From Gracilariopsis chorda (Eukaryota; Rhodophyta; Florideophyceae; Gracilariales; Gracilariaceae), in assembly GCA_003194525.1 (NCBI GenBank), contig NBIV01000054.1, positions 62,001 through 126,000 of the forward strand: a DNA stretch of 64,000 nt. Direction: 5' to 3'. The notes under the pieces were generated by a model that was not told the DNA's origin, did not search any database, and was given only the letters and a program-made list of their open reading frames with translations. This document shows positions 1 to 10,318 of this stretch, in pieces. How positions within the stretch are numbered: the stretch's first letter is position 1; each line of letters opens with the position of its first letter. The position numbers and the translations under genes were made by a program.

Positions 1-2
1 CG

Positions 3-566
3 GCATCTCTCCTTAACCCGGGACCACCTTCCGGATTTGCGGATAACATCCAGTATCTTGGCAGTCTTGAACAGTCGTTGGCAACCTCGGAACTGCCGTC
101 CACGGTTACACCCCCCGTGGTAGATCTGGCCTTTTACGCAAACCCCGGTCGGGTTCCCCCAGCCCCGCTAGCCTACGCGTCGAGCGCTACAAGACACTCC
201 CGCCCGGGATGGTCCAACCCGAAGCAACTAGCATTCCAACCACAACACCCTCAGCACCGCGGAATGATGTCCCACGCCACCGGAACACGTTCAGCCCCGC
301 TGATTTGCTACATTTGTTACCTTGAAGGTCATACTGCGTCGCAGTGTACCCTCCCCATTCGCGAGATGTGGAAGATCGTGGGAAATTATGAGAATCTCCC
401 ACCGGAGCATAAGGCTCGTGTCCCGAGTAATTCGTATGAAGACGCAAAGGCTGCGGTCCACAATGCTCAAGCTCGAGAAGCCGCGAAAACCGCGAACGGT
501 AACAACCCTAACCTTTCGGAACGGGCTCAGCCGCACCCAGCGGTCGATTCGGTCCCGAAAAACTAA
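3..566 (+). CDS. gag: Gag C-terminal part (partial, 5' end outside window)
   Basis: This frame is open from base 3 with no start inside the window, so it is the tail of a longer Gag. The visible 187 residues are Pro- and Ala-rich and contain one zinc knuckle, C-x2-C-x4-H-x4-C (bases 306-347), the nucleic-acid-binding motif of retrotransposon nucleocapsids. After the knuckle come about 70 polar residues and a TAA at 564-566. Pol is open in the -1 frame across this stop, and the last two sense codons form G-AAA-AAC. Expression of pol by -1 frameshifting is therefore possible but unproven. Confidence 0.85.
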   Translation, partial: ASLLNPGPPSGFADNIQYLGSLEQSLATSELPSTVTPPVVDLAFYANPGRVPPAPLAYASSATRHSRPGWSNPKQLAFQPQHPQHRGMMSHATGTRSAPLICYICYLEGHTASQCTLPIREMWKIVGNYENLPPEHKARVPSNSYEDAKAAVHNAQAREAAKTANGNNPNLSERAQPHPAVDSVPKN

Positions 567-1533
567 TCTTGGGAGTCTCCCCCACGGGAGGGGTGTCTTC
601 CAAGCCGAAGTTGAAGACGCCTGAGGCGCCACCGCTTCGCTCCCCTGCCAAAATCCTTACGAGGAAACTGGCTCAAGAAGACGTGAGCTCGGACCACTTA
701 GTGGCTCTGCGTCGTCCGTGGATACGGTCCCGTAACCTCCGCATCCCGGATCGAGTTTTGGTAATGGCCAAGAGGAACTATAAAGTTTATAGTGACCTCG
801 GTCTCTCTAACCAGTTCATGGTTCGTCAGTTATCTGTCCTGGATACAGGTGCCGCTCCGAACCTGATCAATATCGGGATTATTCCACCCGCCATGCGGAA
901 ATGCATTCGCATTGGTCCAAGTCTGGATCTGGCGGACGCTAATAACAACCCGCTCCAGACTCTTGGAACAATTCCTCTGGTACTCAGACTAGGCACCTAC
1001 GTGGTGAAGTTGGACTTCATCGTATGCGATTCTCTTGCTGCACCGGTCATCCTCGGTTGTGATTTCTGTGACCGCTTCGTGGAAGCTATCCGCCCTCGCT
1101 CCAGATCCGTGGAATTGGCCAACGGTTCGACCATCCCGATTGTACGGAAGCCCTTGCGACACGCCTCCCGTAAACGGGTACCTTTACCTGCTGCTCAGGA
1201 AGCGTCCAATGTGGATCGAGCATCTACGAAGATTCGCGTCGCAGAACCAGTTTCGATCCCGAAGGAATCTCAGGTGTGGGTCTCAGTAACATCCAAACAC
1301 CACGGGTTGCAGGTTGTTCAACCGCTCCCCTCGCTCTACGAACAGCGCCGTCTCGCATTAGCAAATGGGATCTTATCCGTCGAGCCGGACAAACCCTTTA
1401 AGGTTCTCGTTGCTAACCTCGGAACTACCACTCAGTGGTTGGTTAAAAACCAGGTCCTGGGCAACATGCTTCCGCATCCGTTGGCTATCCTTCCTACAAA
1501 GATTCCGATATCCGACGTTCTCGGAATACAAGA

Positions 1534-1552
1534 CCCTAAGGAGGGGGAGGAG
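1534..1552 (+). promoter_or_regulatory. Internal copy of the polypurine tract, protease-RT linker
   Basis: CTAAGGAGGGGGAGG occurs here, recurs at 4703-4720, and resembles the tract directly before the 3' LTR (8121-8137). It may act as a central polypurine tract for plus-strand priming; that role is inferred from the match alone. Confidence 0.4.
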
Positions 1553-4500
1553 ATCCCGTTCGTTCCGTTGGATCCCGCCCGGGAAAGTTCAGATTCGACT
1601 GTCGAAGAAGCTCAGAAGAGCACGACTTCAGCATCGGCAGATACTGCGTTAGACCCAGAACAGGCTTTGGATAAGTTGGACCTGGATCACATTAACGAAT
1701 CTCATCGTGAGAAGTTTCGTGACATGCTCAGGGACTTTACCGCCATGTGGGACGGTTCCCTGGGGACGATAGGGGTAACCGAACATCGGATTGATTTGTT
1801 GCCGGATACACGGCCTATTGCACAGCACCCGTATCGGGCAGGCCCTAAAGCAAGGGGGGAAGAGAAATCTCAGGTGGAGAAGATGCTGCGAGCTGGAGTT
1901 ATCGAAGCAGCACAATCCCCTTGGGCTTCTCCTGTTGTCCTTGTTCCGAAAGCCGATGGATCATGGCGTTTCTGTGTGGATTACCGCCGCCTGAATGCGG
2001 TTACTGTCAAGGACGTCTATCCGATTCCACGAATGGACGAGTACATTGACTCCCTGGGGAGCGCAACGGTGTTCACTACCCTTGATGCCAATTCGTGATA
2101 CTGGCAGGTCCCTATTAGGAAAGAAGATCGTGATAAGACCGCGTTTGTGTGCCATCAAGGACTATATCGCTTTAAGCGAATGCCGTTTGGACTAACGAAT
2201 GCCCCAGCTACATTCCAACGGGCAATCGATATCCTCTTGGCGAGGTTCAAATGGACCAGCTGTCTGGTATACTTGGACGACATTATAGTGTTCTCCAATA
2301 ACTTGGACGATCACCTGTCCCATGTCCGGGAAGTCTTGACAGTGCTCCGCAACGCGGGCATCACCCTGAAGCTGGGAAAGTGTGATTTCTGCGCCGATTT
2401 GGTAAAATATCTGGGGCACATCATCCGCCCCGGACAGCTTCCAATCGATGAAGCAAGAGTGAAATCACTTCGAGAGGCGAAACATCCGACTAATCAAACG
2501 GAGCTTCGATCCTTCCTAGGACTTTGCAATGTATATCGCCGATTCGTCCCGAACTTCGCCGACTTGTCAGCACCGCTTAACGCACTCCTCCGGAAAGGAC
2601 AACCCACCGAACTGGACGTCTTTGACGAGGCTGAGTCGTCAGCATTCTCGTCTCTTGTCGAGGCTGTAACGTCCCCGCCAGTTCTGGCCTTACCGCACCC
2701 GGACTTACCCTTCGAAGTGGATACTGACTCAAGTGCCCACCAGGTGGGTTGTGCGTTGTTTCAAGTCACGGAAGAAGGAGAAAGACATCCGATCGGATAT
2801 TGGTCACGTGCGTTGAACGTTCACGAGCGCAACTACTCGGTGTCCGAGAAGGAGTGTCTTGCTGTTGTTTGGGCGTTGGCAACGCTTCGCCCATACCTTA
2901 TGGGTAACCATTTCAAGGTTCACACCGATCACTCGGCTCTCCGTTGGCTACTCGAAATTCGAGAACCGTCGGGCCGCCTCATGCGTTGGCGTCTCCGGCT
3001 CTCGGAATTTACATTTGATGTCCTCTACAAGAAGGGATCCCTGAATACTCAGGCTGACGCCCTATCGCGCTTAGGAACATCAGCGGAAACCGAACCGGTC
3101 GACGATCTGGAAATACCATGTTTCATGGCACAATCCCCGGAGGGAACGGAAGAAGACGACCCAGACGTGAATGGGGATGACACCTGTGATGATATTCGGG
3201 CTGCAAACCCTACGGATCCTCCGGATGACCAGGTTGTCCCCATATCCTCTGAGGAAATGATCCGTGAACAACAGCAGGATCCTTTCTGTGCCCAGATTCG
3301 TGCCCGTCTTAACGGGGGTGCACAGATACCCTTTGCGGTGAACGATCGAGGCTACCTAGTCAGGTCGCTGACACGGGCCCCACAGATCGTTGTACCTCAC
3401 ACGCTGCAGCAGCGCGTCTTGCATCTATCGCATTACGCGAAGTTGGGCGCACATCCCGGCGGGAGGAAACTATACCTGACTCTTCGCAGGGACTTCTATT
3501 GGCCTGCTATGGCATTTGACTGCTATGCAGTTCGCCGCTCGTGCGTGGAATGTGCGAAGAATAATGTGAAACTTCGGAAGTAATCGAAGAAGTTAACACT
3601 ATTCCCGGCACGGGCGCCACTCGAATATGTCGCTATTGATATCTTGGGCGAGCTTGTCAAAACCAAACGTGGTTACAAGTATCTTCTCGTCATTACTGAC
3701 CGCTTCTCAAAGTTGGTGAGAACAGTACCGCTTAAACGGATTACCGCGGACGTGGTTGCGCGTGCGTTCGTATCCCACTGGGTCTTTACTTACGGCCCGC
3801 CGGTACATCTACTCTCCGACAACGGATCTCAATTTACCTCAAAGTTCTTTCAGGACGTATGTAGAATCTTGGGAATCAAGAATATGTTTACTACCACCTA
3901 CCACCCGCAGTGTAACGGACAAGTGGAACGATTCAATCGTACTATGCTCAACGCACTGCGCGCGTATGTCGCGGATCACCCCATGGAATGGGACTTGTAC
4001 ACGGACGCTATTACGTACGCGTATTACACCCAGGTACACCGGGTCACGACCCTCGCTCCATTTGAGCTGGTCCTGTCTCGGATTCCGCCACCCATGGCTA
4101 TTGAAGCGCAACCGAACGTCTCGGGGTACCCTTCACCAAGGTTATATCGAGATTCCTGGAAGGAATGGTTGAAGAACATGGTCCCTACCGCCCGAAAGGC
4201 TATGGGAAAAGCCCAGGAGGCATACAAACAGAACTTCGACGCGAAGATTCGTACCCCGATACCCCAGGTCTCGGAAGGGGATTCTGTCTTCCTGCGAAAG
4301 GAATATTATAATCCCGAAAAGGAAAAGCGCCACAAGTTGTCACCGATAGTGAATGGACCCTATCGGGTGGTTCCCGTCGCCGACGACACAGTCGTACTGG
4401 ACATCGACAACCAGTTCGAACACGTCTCACGCGACCGCGTAGCCCACGCGCCTGCGCCCCCTGAGGGCTCATCACCGCTCGTGACAATCCCGGAGGATGA

Positions 4501-4702
4501 CCTCGTAACTCCGCCAACGGATAATCTGCTTCCGTCCCGCCCACCCATCTTACCGCACCCGGAACGGGGACTCTCGGATCTTCCGATTGCCGATCAACCG
4601 GTTGAGCGCGCCGCGCGTATCGTGCAACGCACGCTTGATCCCAAACGCCTAACCGTTACTCCGCCCGCGGAGGTCCTTCAGCCTGAACCCACCGCCCTCT
4701 CA

Positions 4703-4720
4703 CCTAAGGAGGGGGAGGGA
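4703..4720 (+). promoter_or_regulatory. Internal copy of the polypurine tract, integrase C-terminal extension
   Basis: This is the second internal CTAAGGAGGGGGAGG in element I. Element II has a matching CCTAACGAGGGGGAGGAG at 21559-21576 at the homologous place in its integrase tail, so this copy is conserved within the family. Confidence 0.45.
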
Positions 4721-5689
4721 CGGGAATCGATCGCGCCATCGCGGAAGGAAGCTCCGGCGTCGGACGGTGTCCCGTTTCATACGGCTTCGCGAGCGCGTTC
4801 CCTCGCGCCGCACTCTGCGCTAACCGAGTCCCTTCAGAGCAAGGGTACTGCCGTCACGAAACGCGTGGTAAGCCCGGCACGGGAGAAGGTTGGGAACAGT
4901 GGACGAGCCCGCATCGGGAATACGGCATCGTCGGATGAGCACTCCCGGAGCAGGGAGGAGTTGAACGCATCGCGAAGCGAGAAGGCCGTCTCCGCGGACC
5001 CGGATGCACTCCTGTCGAGCGAGTCGCTGGGTAGCGAAGGAGGAAGTAGGGAACCGGACTCGGTGTGGTCACTAATGTGGCGAATGATATCTCCGAGCAC
5101 GGAGCACATACAACCTCGGTCATAACCAGTTTCGTGGTGAGCTGAAAAGCAACCGCGGACACGGAGAGTGTGGTTGACACTGCGTGCGTTACCGCAGAGC
5201 CCCACAAATGGACACTGTGACGCCACTGTCACGCGGACGAAGCCCGAAATTCCAAACCGTGGAAAGGTGTACACGTACATACCGCCGGCCGGCGTCAGGA
5301 GTACAGTCAAGACCCGCGTCGTGGAAAGACCGCGCGCGACACTTGCCGCCAGCGGCCAGCCAATCACAGTGTGTGATGCATGGCAATCCGCCTCCTGGCG
5401 TCGGAACCGTAATGAACCGCCTCCCTCACCGTGAACGGTCAAACTCACCAGAGTTGCACGGGTCGCGTGGGAGAAGAGCTCGCGAGCTGCGAGTCAATAG
5501 GGGAATCCGGTTAGAACGGAAGGCCCCCCCCACAAGGAGAGGATTAGGAAGCGGAAAGACCGCAATGCGGTATCAAGTCCCAGCACTCGCAGCGTCGAGG
5601 AAAGCTGACTTTGCCCGCAAGGTCGCGCCAATTTCAGGCAAGTCCCCTCACAGGGTTCTCCCCTTAAGCCCTGCCATGACGGGTCAGGA

Positions 5690-5909
5690 GCCGGCTACGT
5701 ACGACCAGGAGTTTGTCGTTGACCACATCGTGGATCATGTTCTGGACTCCAAAGGAGTGTGGTTTTACCAAATCCGATGGTACGGATACCCCCCGGAAGA
5801 GGACACATGGGAGCCCATTCAGCACCTTCCTCGTTCCAAGGTGATAACCTACCACCGCCGGACGCGGTTCCCACTCCCATCCACTTTGGACATGGCCCAG
5901 GTTGGGTAG
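5690..5909 (+). pseudogene. Pol C-terminal chromodomain, out of frame with integrase
   Basis: The segment encodes YDQEFVVDHIVDH, then FYQIRWYGYPPEEDTWEPI and HLPRSKVITYH. This is a canonical chromodomain: aromatic strand residues, W-Y-G-Y, E-x2-TWEP and a closing helix. Chromodomains at the end of integrase target chromoviruses to marked chromatin. The frame (continuous back to about 5184) differs from the integrase frame that ends at 5125, so at least one frameshift lies between them. Element II has a decayed homologous chromodomain at about 22565-22760. Confidence 0.9.
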
Positions 5910-6245
5910 GACGATACACTGCATTATGCAGAAGATTACGAAGACGGAAGAGAAGTCTCCGAAGAGAAGAGGACACAGGAAGAGATCTGGCTACAGAAGG
6001 TTACACGAAGTAATGGACTGGATAGGGAAACCAATGGTCATTGGACGTCACACCGCCTAGCGGTCCGACCGAAGTAACGGTTTAATGAAGAATACCGCCT
6101 AGCGGTCCAGCATGAAGATGCTATGAAGAAGAAAAAGAAGAGTCCAGACATACGGATATAGAAGAAGGAAGTCGTTTACCACAAGCTATGGAGCGTTAAG
6201 CGCTAACCTATATCAGGTGTGTGTGCCACATTCCAGGATCCTGAC
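5910..6245. other. Spacer between pol and the antisense ORF
   Basis: About 340 bases between the chromodomain stop and the stop of the convergent antisense ORF. It includes a purine-rich stretch (about 6116-6170). No coding signal or terminal repeat was seen. The equivalent spacer in element II received the solo LTR at 22906-23732. Confidence 0.5.
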
Positions 6246-8087
6246 TTAGGATGAGCCGCTCGTTGGCGGTTGGTAGTTCGCAGACGCGAAAGCCAATAAC
6301 TCGCTCACGCTGGTGAGGTTGGAAGGCGCAACCACTCCAATGGACTGGAGGTGAGCCCTGAGGGCAACGGCCTGAGGGTCCACGGGGACCGGAGATGCGG
6401 TAGACGGAGAAGCAGCCGCACTGGCGGCCATATTCCAGCCATCTGGAGCAGCCACATGCTGACCGGATCCGTCAAGATCGTCGACCATCGCCGTTCCCGG
6501 GGCTACGGCCTCCTCCACCTCATCGGGGTCGTCATCCACCATTGGATCATCCTCGTAGGAACCGTGCCAGTCATCGGAAAACATGAACCCAACCGGGTGG
6601 CCTCGCGGAACGGAGCGTGGTACATCGCGTAACGCTAGCGCGTGAGCCCGTGAAGTCACGGATACCTCCCAAGGGTCATAGAAGACGAAGTTGCCAGCGT
6701 TTGGATTTCTCCGGCCTGGAGAGCGATCATGCCTGGAAGGCTCACCGTCAGGGACGTTGGAGACTGGGACTGTATCCCAGTTAACCATATCGATGGTGTT
6801 CAGAAGGCACTGAAGCTCATCCACATTGGCTTCGGATCCCAGAGGGATATAGAGATCCAATCGGCAGATAACCTGGCGTAGGTGAGGAGGAATGTACCAC
6901 AGACGGTTCTTGTCGTACACCTCCCAGAGGAGAAATGCGGCAACGCGAGCAGCCCATTCGGCGAGGAAGAGAGTCCAGTAACCGGAATCCGGATTGTTGA
7001 TTAATCGTGAACCGATGTAGCTGAGGCACGGAGGCATCTCCGCAAAGCATCCCCTCGGGACTTCGAACCTGCTCCACCAATGGGGAAGAGGTGCATACCG
7101 GCCGCGCATCGCGGATGGACGGAGCCTCTCGACCTCGAGATTTTGGTATGGTACCAGGAACCCGAAGCGGGAGCGCACCTTTCGCTCAAACCGGAGTCGG
7201 TCGAAGAAGGATCCGCGATGATTCGGACGACGAAGATACCGGAACTCTGCACGCAGAATAGGGCGCCTCCAGAGGAGCATCCCGGCTTCTATTGGAGTGG
7301 ACCGGAACGGTGTAGATGGCTGGTAGGCAGCAAGGTTCTCGCAGTATGAGACTTCACCGTAGGTACGGTACCGCGAGAGGTCAAAGCTGTATTCCGTTGG
7401 TATCAGCTCATCCGGATAACTCGCGCGGGCGAGACGGTCGTAGGCGACCTTGGCCATCCCGGCACGGGCTTCATTCAGCGTCTCGAAACCATATCTGGTG
7501 CGCTTCCGTGCGATGAACTGTGGCTCTACCGCGATACGCGTCCTCCAGTCGAAGGAGTCGACCAAATCCCGGCCTAGTCCCCCTGGGAGCTCGCCTTCCT
7601 CCACATAGGAGTCGATGAGGTCCGAGTCGGAAACCCATGTGGGGTGGAACCAGGGCGCACGCGAAAAGAGGAGAGCGTCTTCCCGGGGATTGCGGGCCCA
7701 AAGTGTCGATGGTGACACCCAGCCGGCGGCGGTCGCAGTGATCGGTATCGCTTGAGCGGAATTCCAGGCGGCGATACTCGCGGCATCCGAGGCATCCAAG
7801 GTTGGAACATGAGACGATCCTCCAGGCAGAGGCAAGGAGAGGAACCCAGAGGTTGGGTGACGAACCCGCGACCCCGGCGTCGCGAAGGAAGGTTGTCCGC
7901 TCGTGGAAGTCCCCTGCGGGGCGCCCGCAGGCGGGTTGTTCGAAAACGGAGTGTTGGTCATAGTAGAGAGGGGCGCAGAGTCTGTTGAAGAAGGTACTGA
8001 GGGTTGATCAGTTGTAACCGTGTTGGTACGGGGGACCGGTATCTCGGCGATTCCCTTGTCGGGACTATTTATACCCTCGCGCCTCAT
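6246..8087 (-). CDS. Conserved antisense ORF of the Ty3/gypsy family, function unknown
   Basis: A 613-codon ORF runs against the direction of the element. It starts at the ATG at 8087-8085, about 35 bases inside the purine tract next to the 3' LTR; the frame extends without ATG to 8147 in the LTR. The N-terminal 130 residues are Ser/Pro/Thr-rich. The central 350 residues are rich in Trp, Tyr and Arg, with blocks such as RAPWFHP, IPTEYSFDLSRYR, RFERKVRSRFGF and PPCLSYIGSRLINNPDSGYW. An acidic stretch (DDPMVDDDPDEVEEA) and an Ala/Pro-rich tail follow. The same blocks occur in order in the decayed element II copy (23928-25641). I recognise no known domain. The position suggests transcription from an antisense promoter in the 3' LTR. 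Some plant Ty3 lineages (Tat/Grande type) also carry antisense ORFs; I see no evidence of homology to them. Confidence 0.8.
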   Translation of the reverse strand: MRREGINSPDKGIAEIPVPRTNTVTTDQPSVPSSTDSAPLSTMTNTPFSNNPPAGAPQGTSTSGQPSFATPGSRVRHPTSGFLSLPLPGGSSHVPTLDASDAASIAAWNSAQAIPITATAAGWVSPSTLWARNPREDALLFSRAPWFHPTWVSDSDLIDSYVEEGELPGGLGRDLVDSFDWRTRIAVEPQFIARKRTRYGFETLNEARAGMAKVAYDRLARASYPDELIPTEYSFDLSRYRTYGEVSYCENLAAYQPSTPFRSTPIEAGMLLWRRPILRAEFRYLRRPNHRGSFFDRLRFERKVRSRFGFLVPYQNLEVERLRPSAMRGRYAPLPHWWSRFEVPRGCFAEMPPCLSYIGSRLINNPDSGYWTLFLAEWAARVAAFLLWEVYDKNRLWYIPPHLRQVICRLDLYIPLGSEANVDELQCLLNTIDMVNWDTVPVSNVPDGEPSRHDRSPGRRNPNAGNFVFYDPWEVSVTSRAHALALRDVPRSVPRGHPVGFMFSDDWHGSYEDDPMVDDDPDEVEEAVAPGTAMVDDLDGSGQHVAAPDGWNMAASAAASPSTASPVPVDPQAVALRAHLQSIGVVAPSNLTSVSELLAFASANYQPPTSGSS

Positions 8088-8120
8088 CTCCTCACGCCTA
8101 TACTCACGTTCGTTTTCGGC

Positions 8121-8137
8121 CCTTAAGGAGGGGGATG
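8121..8137 (+). promoter_or_regulatory. Polypurine tract of element I
   Basis: TTAAGGAGGGGGATG lies immediately before the LTR terminus TGTAGGG. The same arrangement (GAGGAGGGAGATG then TGTAGGG) precedes the 3' LTR of element II. This is the plus-strand primer position in LTR elements. Confidence 0.8.
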
Positions 8138-9050
8138 TGTAGGGCAATACATTCTCGCGTACGGGCGATGGTGAAACTCATATCTGAGGTGTACTCGGGG
8201 CGAGCGATGAAGCGGGATGCATGAATTTTAGCCCCCGTTTACCGGGCTAATTAGCGGTCGGGTTACCCAGGGTGGTTATGGGAACATTCATATTTTGTGG
8301 TACTTGCTTGGCAAGGGTGGTGGACACGTGGCTACAGCCCCGGCCAGGAGGCCCAAAACGGCTACTTATTTTAGTATAGTTTAGGGGTTAATTTTACTTA
8401 GGCTAGTGCACTACCTACTGTACTGCACTGAGCTAGTACTTGAGCGTCGGCCGCACGACGGCGAGCTCACCAAGAAAAGTAACAAGAGTTCGGCTCTGAC
8501 TCTATTCACCATGCGGAGTGTCTAACTCCTCGCGGAGGTACACCGCTTGCCCGATAGTTTCACCCGACTCGCACCACCGAGGAGACCGTGCTCGTCGTAC
8601 CCAGTGGGTTGTGACCACTCGTGGTATTCATTGTTGTCGTGTGACCGCCCGTACAGGCCCTATCTCCGCCCCAGTTTTGGGTATTGATATTACCGACGTG
8701 TGTCGTGAGACCGTGAGACCATCTCTTCCCCTCATATCCCCTAACCGCCGCGCGGTGCGTGTTCGTGTGTGTGTATCGGCACCCCACTCCGGGGTCTGTT
8801 CCCGCTTTCCGCACGCCCCCGTCGGGTGGTCCCTTTCCCTCTTTTGTTCCCCTGTTCGCAGGCTACTTCCGGACCAGCCGTGGTTCCGACCCGTTCTAAC
8901 CCCTAAAACTCCGAGGTACATCCAGGCTCCCGACGGAGTTACACCCGTCATACGGGACACGGAGGGCTCTACCCAGCTGGGCCTACCTCTCCAAGAGAGC
9001 AAGGCTTCGAGCTGCCTTGGGTGCCTTTCCCACACCGGGATTGCACCACA
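8138..9050 (+). repeat. 3' LTR of element I
   Basis: It starts TGTAGGGCAAT after the polypurine tract and ends ATTGCACCACA, giving imperfect inverted termini beginning TG and ending CA. The length is 913 bp, close to the 945 bp of the element II 3' LTR, with which it shares termini and the segment around AGAGAGCAAGGCT. ORFs inside it (for example on + from 8518 to 9207) are fortuitous. Confidence 0.85.
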
Positions 9051-9523
9051 GAATCCTCTGTATGTGAACTGTACTCCAAACCCTAGTCTTTTGGCCTCAA
9101 CTCCTCTAGATGCATACTCTGTGCAGTTCGTAACCCGTAAAAACGGTTCAAGTACTGCGGGATGGCAACAAACCTTATTGAAATTAGTCTATAATGGGTG
9201 GAAGTAAAAACAGAATGAAAGTGTCGTTAATTTTCTGCTGTCGATACCCGGAGTCAATCGAGTCAGGAAGGCTATCTTCTTGCAGACCATATAAACCGGT
9301 TCGGAACTTTCTGTTGCTTCATTTTTTGCGCATATTGTGGAAGACACTATTAAAGACTTCGGAGACATGACACACAGAAGTAGTGTGAAGAGCGATAACA
9401 CCAGCGCATGCGAACGTTCAAAAGGAAAGATCGCAGCTAGTTTCAAATTTCTGATCTGTTTCCATGATCTAACCCATTTGGCAAACTTGCTGATGCAGAA
9501 AATTGGGAGTTTGTAGTGGATTT
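9051..9523. other. Spacer between two LTRs
   Basis: 470 bases between the 3' LTR of element I and the next solo LTR. A 120-codon minus-strand frame is open here but resembles nothing known and runs into the LTR. No other signal was seen. Confidence 0.4.
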
Positions 9524-10318
9524 TGTAGTGCAATGCCCAGAAGCGGGCGCCCACCGAAAGATGTTCGGGATCTTTCCTCGTTAGAGGTGAGCCCAGTTGG
9601 GTAGAGCCCTCCCAAAAGTGGCACGTCTATGTCGGGTTCTAAGGCCGAGGCCCGTGGCGACTTGCGCAGGGAGGTCAAGACAAGAATCAGGTATCCCTAG
9701 GAGCAGTAGACGTGGGGATTGTCGTCCTCTAAAGAGATGAGGTCTCCACGTTAATGGCACACGCGAATACGAGCCTTGGGTAGCGGGAAAGCCATCCTGT
9801 AAAGGGAAAAATGAGGGGGAGCTTATTCACGAGTGTCGTGACGAAGACTAGCGGCAGTGCCGGTAAATAAACCTTATAGAAGGCGAACACCAAGACAGCT
9901 AGAATAAAACTCCAAATAATCGGATCTTTTACGTAGGCAAGGGAGTTAGACTTTCCGTATGCTACGGTGGTTCCCTCAAAGGAGAAGTAGAAAACAGAGG
10001 AAGACGGTGAGGTCTATAGCCGATTCCCCAGGCTGGATTCCCTTGTTCGGGAAGGGTTACTGGTGCGACGGCAACTCGCCGGCACACTAAGTACTAACCA
10101 TCCTAGAAATGGGTGTAAAAATATTAAATAGAATTACCTAAACTACTCCAGTTTGGTGGATCATGTCCACTACTGTGGCCAACAACCAATGGACTCTTCA
10201 TTTTCCCCCGTGTCAAATCCACTATTAGTGGTCGTAGTTCATGCAATGACTACATTACCGAAACATTCGGGAAATCAACCAAGTAACAAGCATCTTTCCC
10301 TGAAGGCATTGCATTTCA
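9524..10318 (-). mobile_element. Solo LTR, Ty3/gypsy family, minus orientation, diverged
   Basis: It begins TGTAGTGCAATGCCC and ends GGCATTGCATTTCA on the + strand. It parallels the solo LTR at 22906-23732 along its length, sharing phrases such as CCCAGTTGGGTAGAGCCCTCCC and CCACTACTGTGGCCAAC. The termini are degenerate and the flanks (GATTT and GCTAC) do not match, so it is an old insertion. Confidence 0.75.

Larger units (their letters stand above)
569..5125 (+). pseudogene. pol: Ty3/gypsy Pol: protease, RT, RNase H, integrase (two nonsense codons)
   Basis: One frame carries all domains. The aspartic protease active site is LDTGAAPN at base 839. RT has the fingers motif FCVDYRRLNAV and the catalytic box YLDD at 2270-2281. 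RNase H begins near the DTDSS at about 2720. Integrase has an HPGG...C-x2-C zinc finger at about 3450-3560 and a DDE core, with Asp in DILGE (about 3638), Asp in SDNGSQF (about 3820) and Glu in GQVERFNR (about 3930). A Pro-rich C-terminal extension follows. The frame is interrupted by TGA at about 2096-2098, exactly where the conserved LDANSGYWQ Gly is expected, and by TAA at 3581-3583 between the integrase zinc finger and core. Both look like single substitutions. Pol is therefore inactive in cis. Starts at 569, 2147 and 3644 are not true initiation sites; the three stretches are one frame. Confidence 0.93.
1..9050 (+). mobile_element. Element I: Ty3/gypsy chromodomain LTR retrotransposon, 5' part outside window
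   Basis: Reading rightwards the window shows the end of gag with a CCHC knuckle, then protease, reverse transcriptase, RNase H, integrase, a long Pro-rich tail and a chromodomain. Then comes an antisense ORF, a purine-rich tract and the 3' LTR. The pol order PR-RT-RH-IN with a terminal chromodomain is that of Ty3/gypsy chromoviruses. The 5' LTR and most of gag lie left of the window, so no target duplication can be checked. Pol has two in-frame stops and a late frame change, so this copy cannot make an intact polyprotein. The antisense ORF remains open. Confidence 0.93.

Noticed and set aside
4834-5448. 204-codon minus-strand frame in the integrase tail of element I
   Set aside because: Pro/Ser-rich shadow of the low-complexity integrase extension; absent from element II.
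8518-9207. 229-codon plus-strand frame inside and beyond the element I LTR
   Set aside because: It crosses the LTR boundary and resembles no protein; LTR-internal frames are not conserved in the other LTRs.
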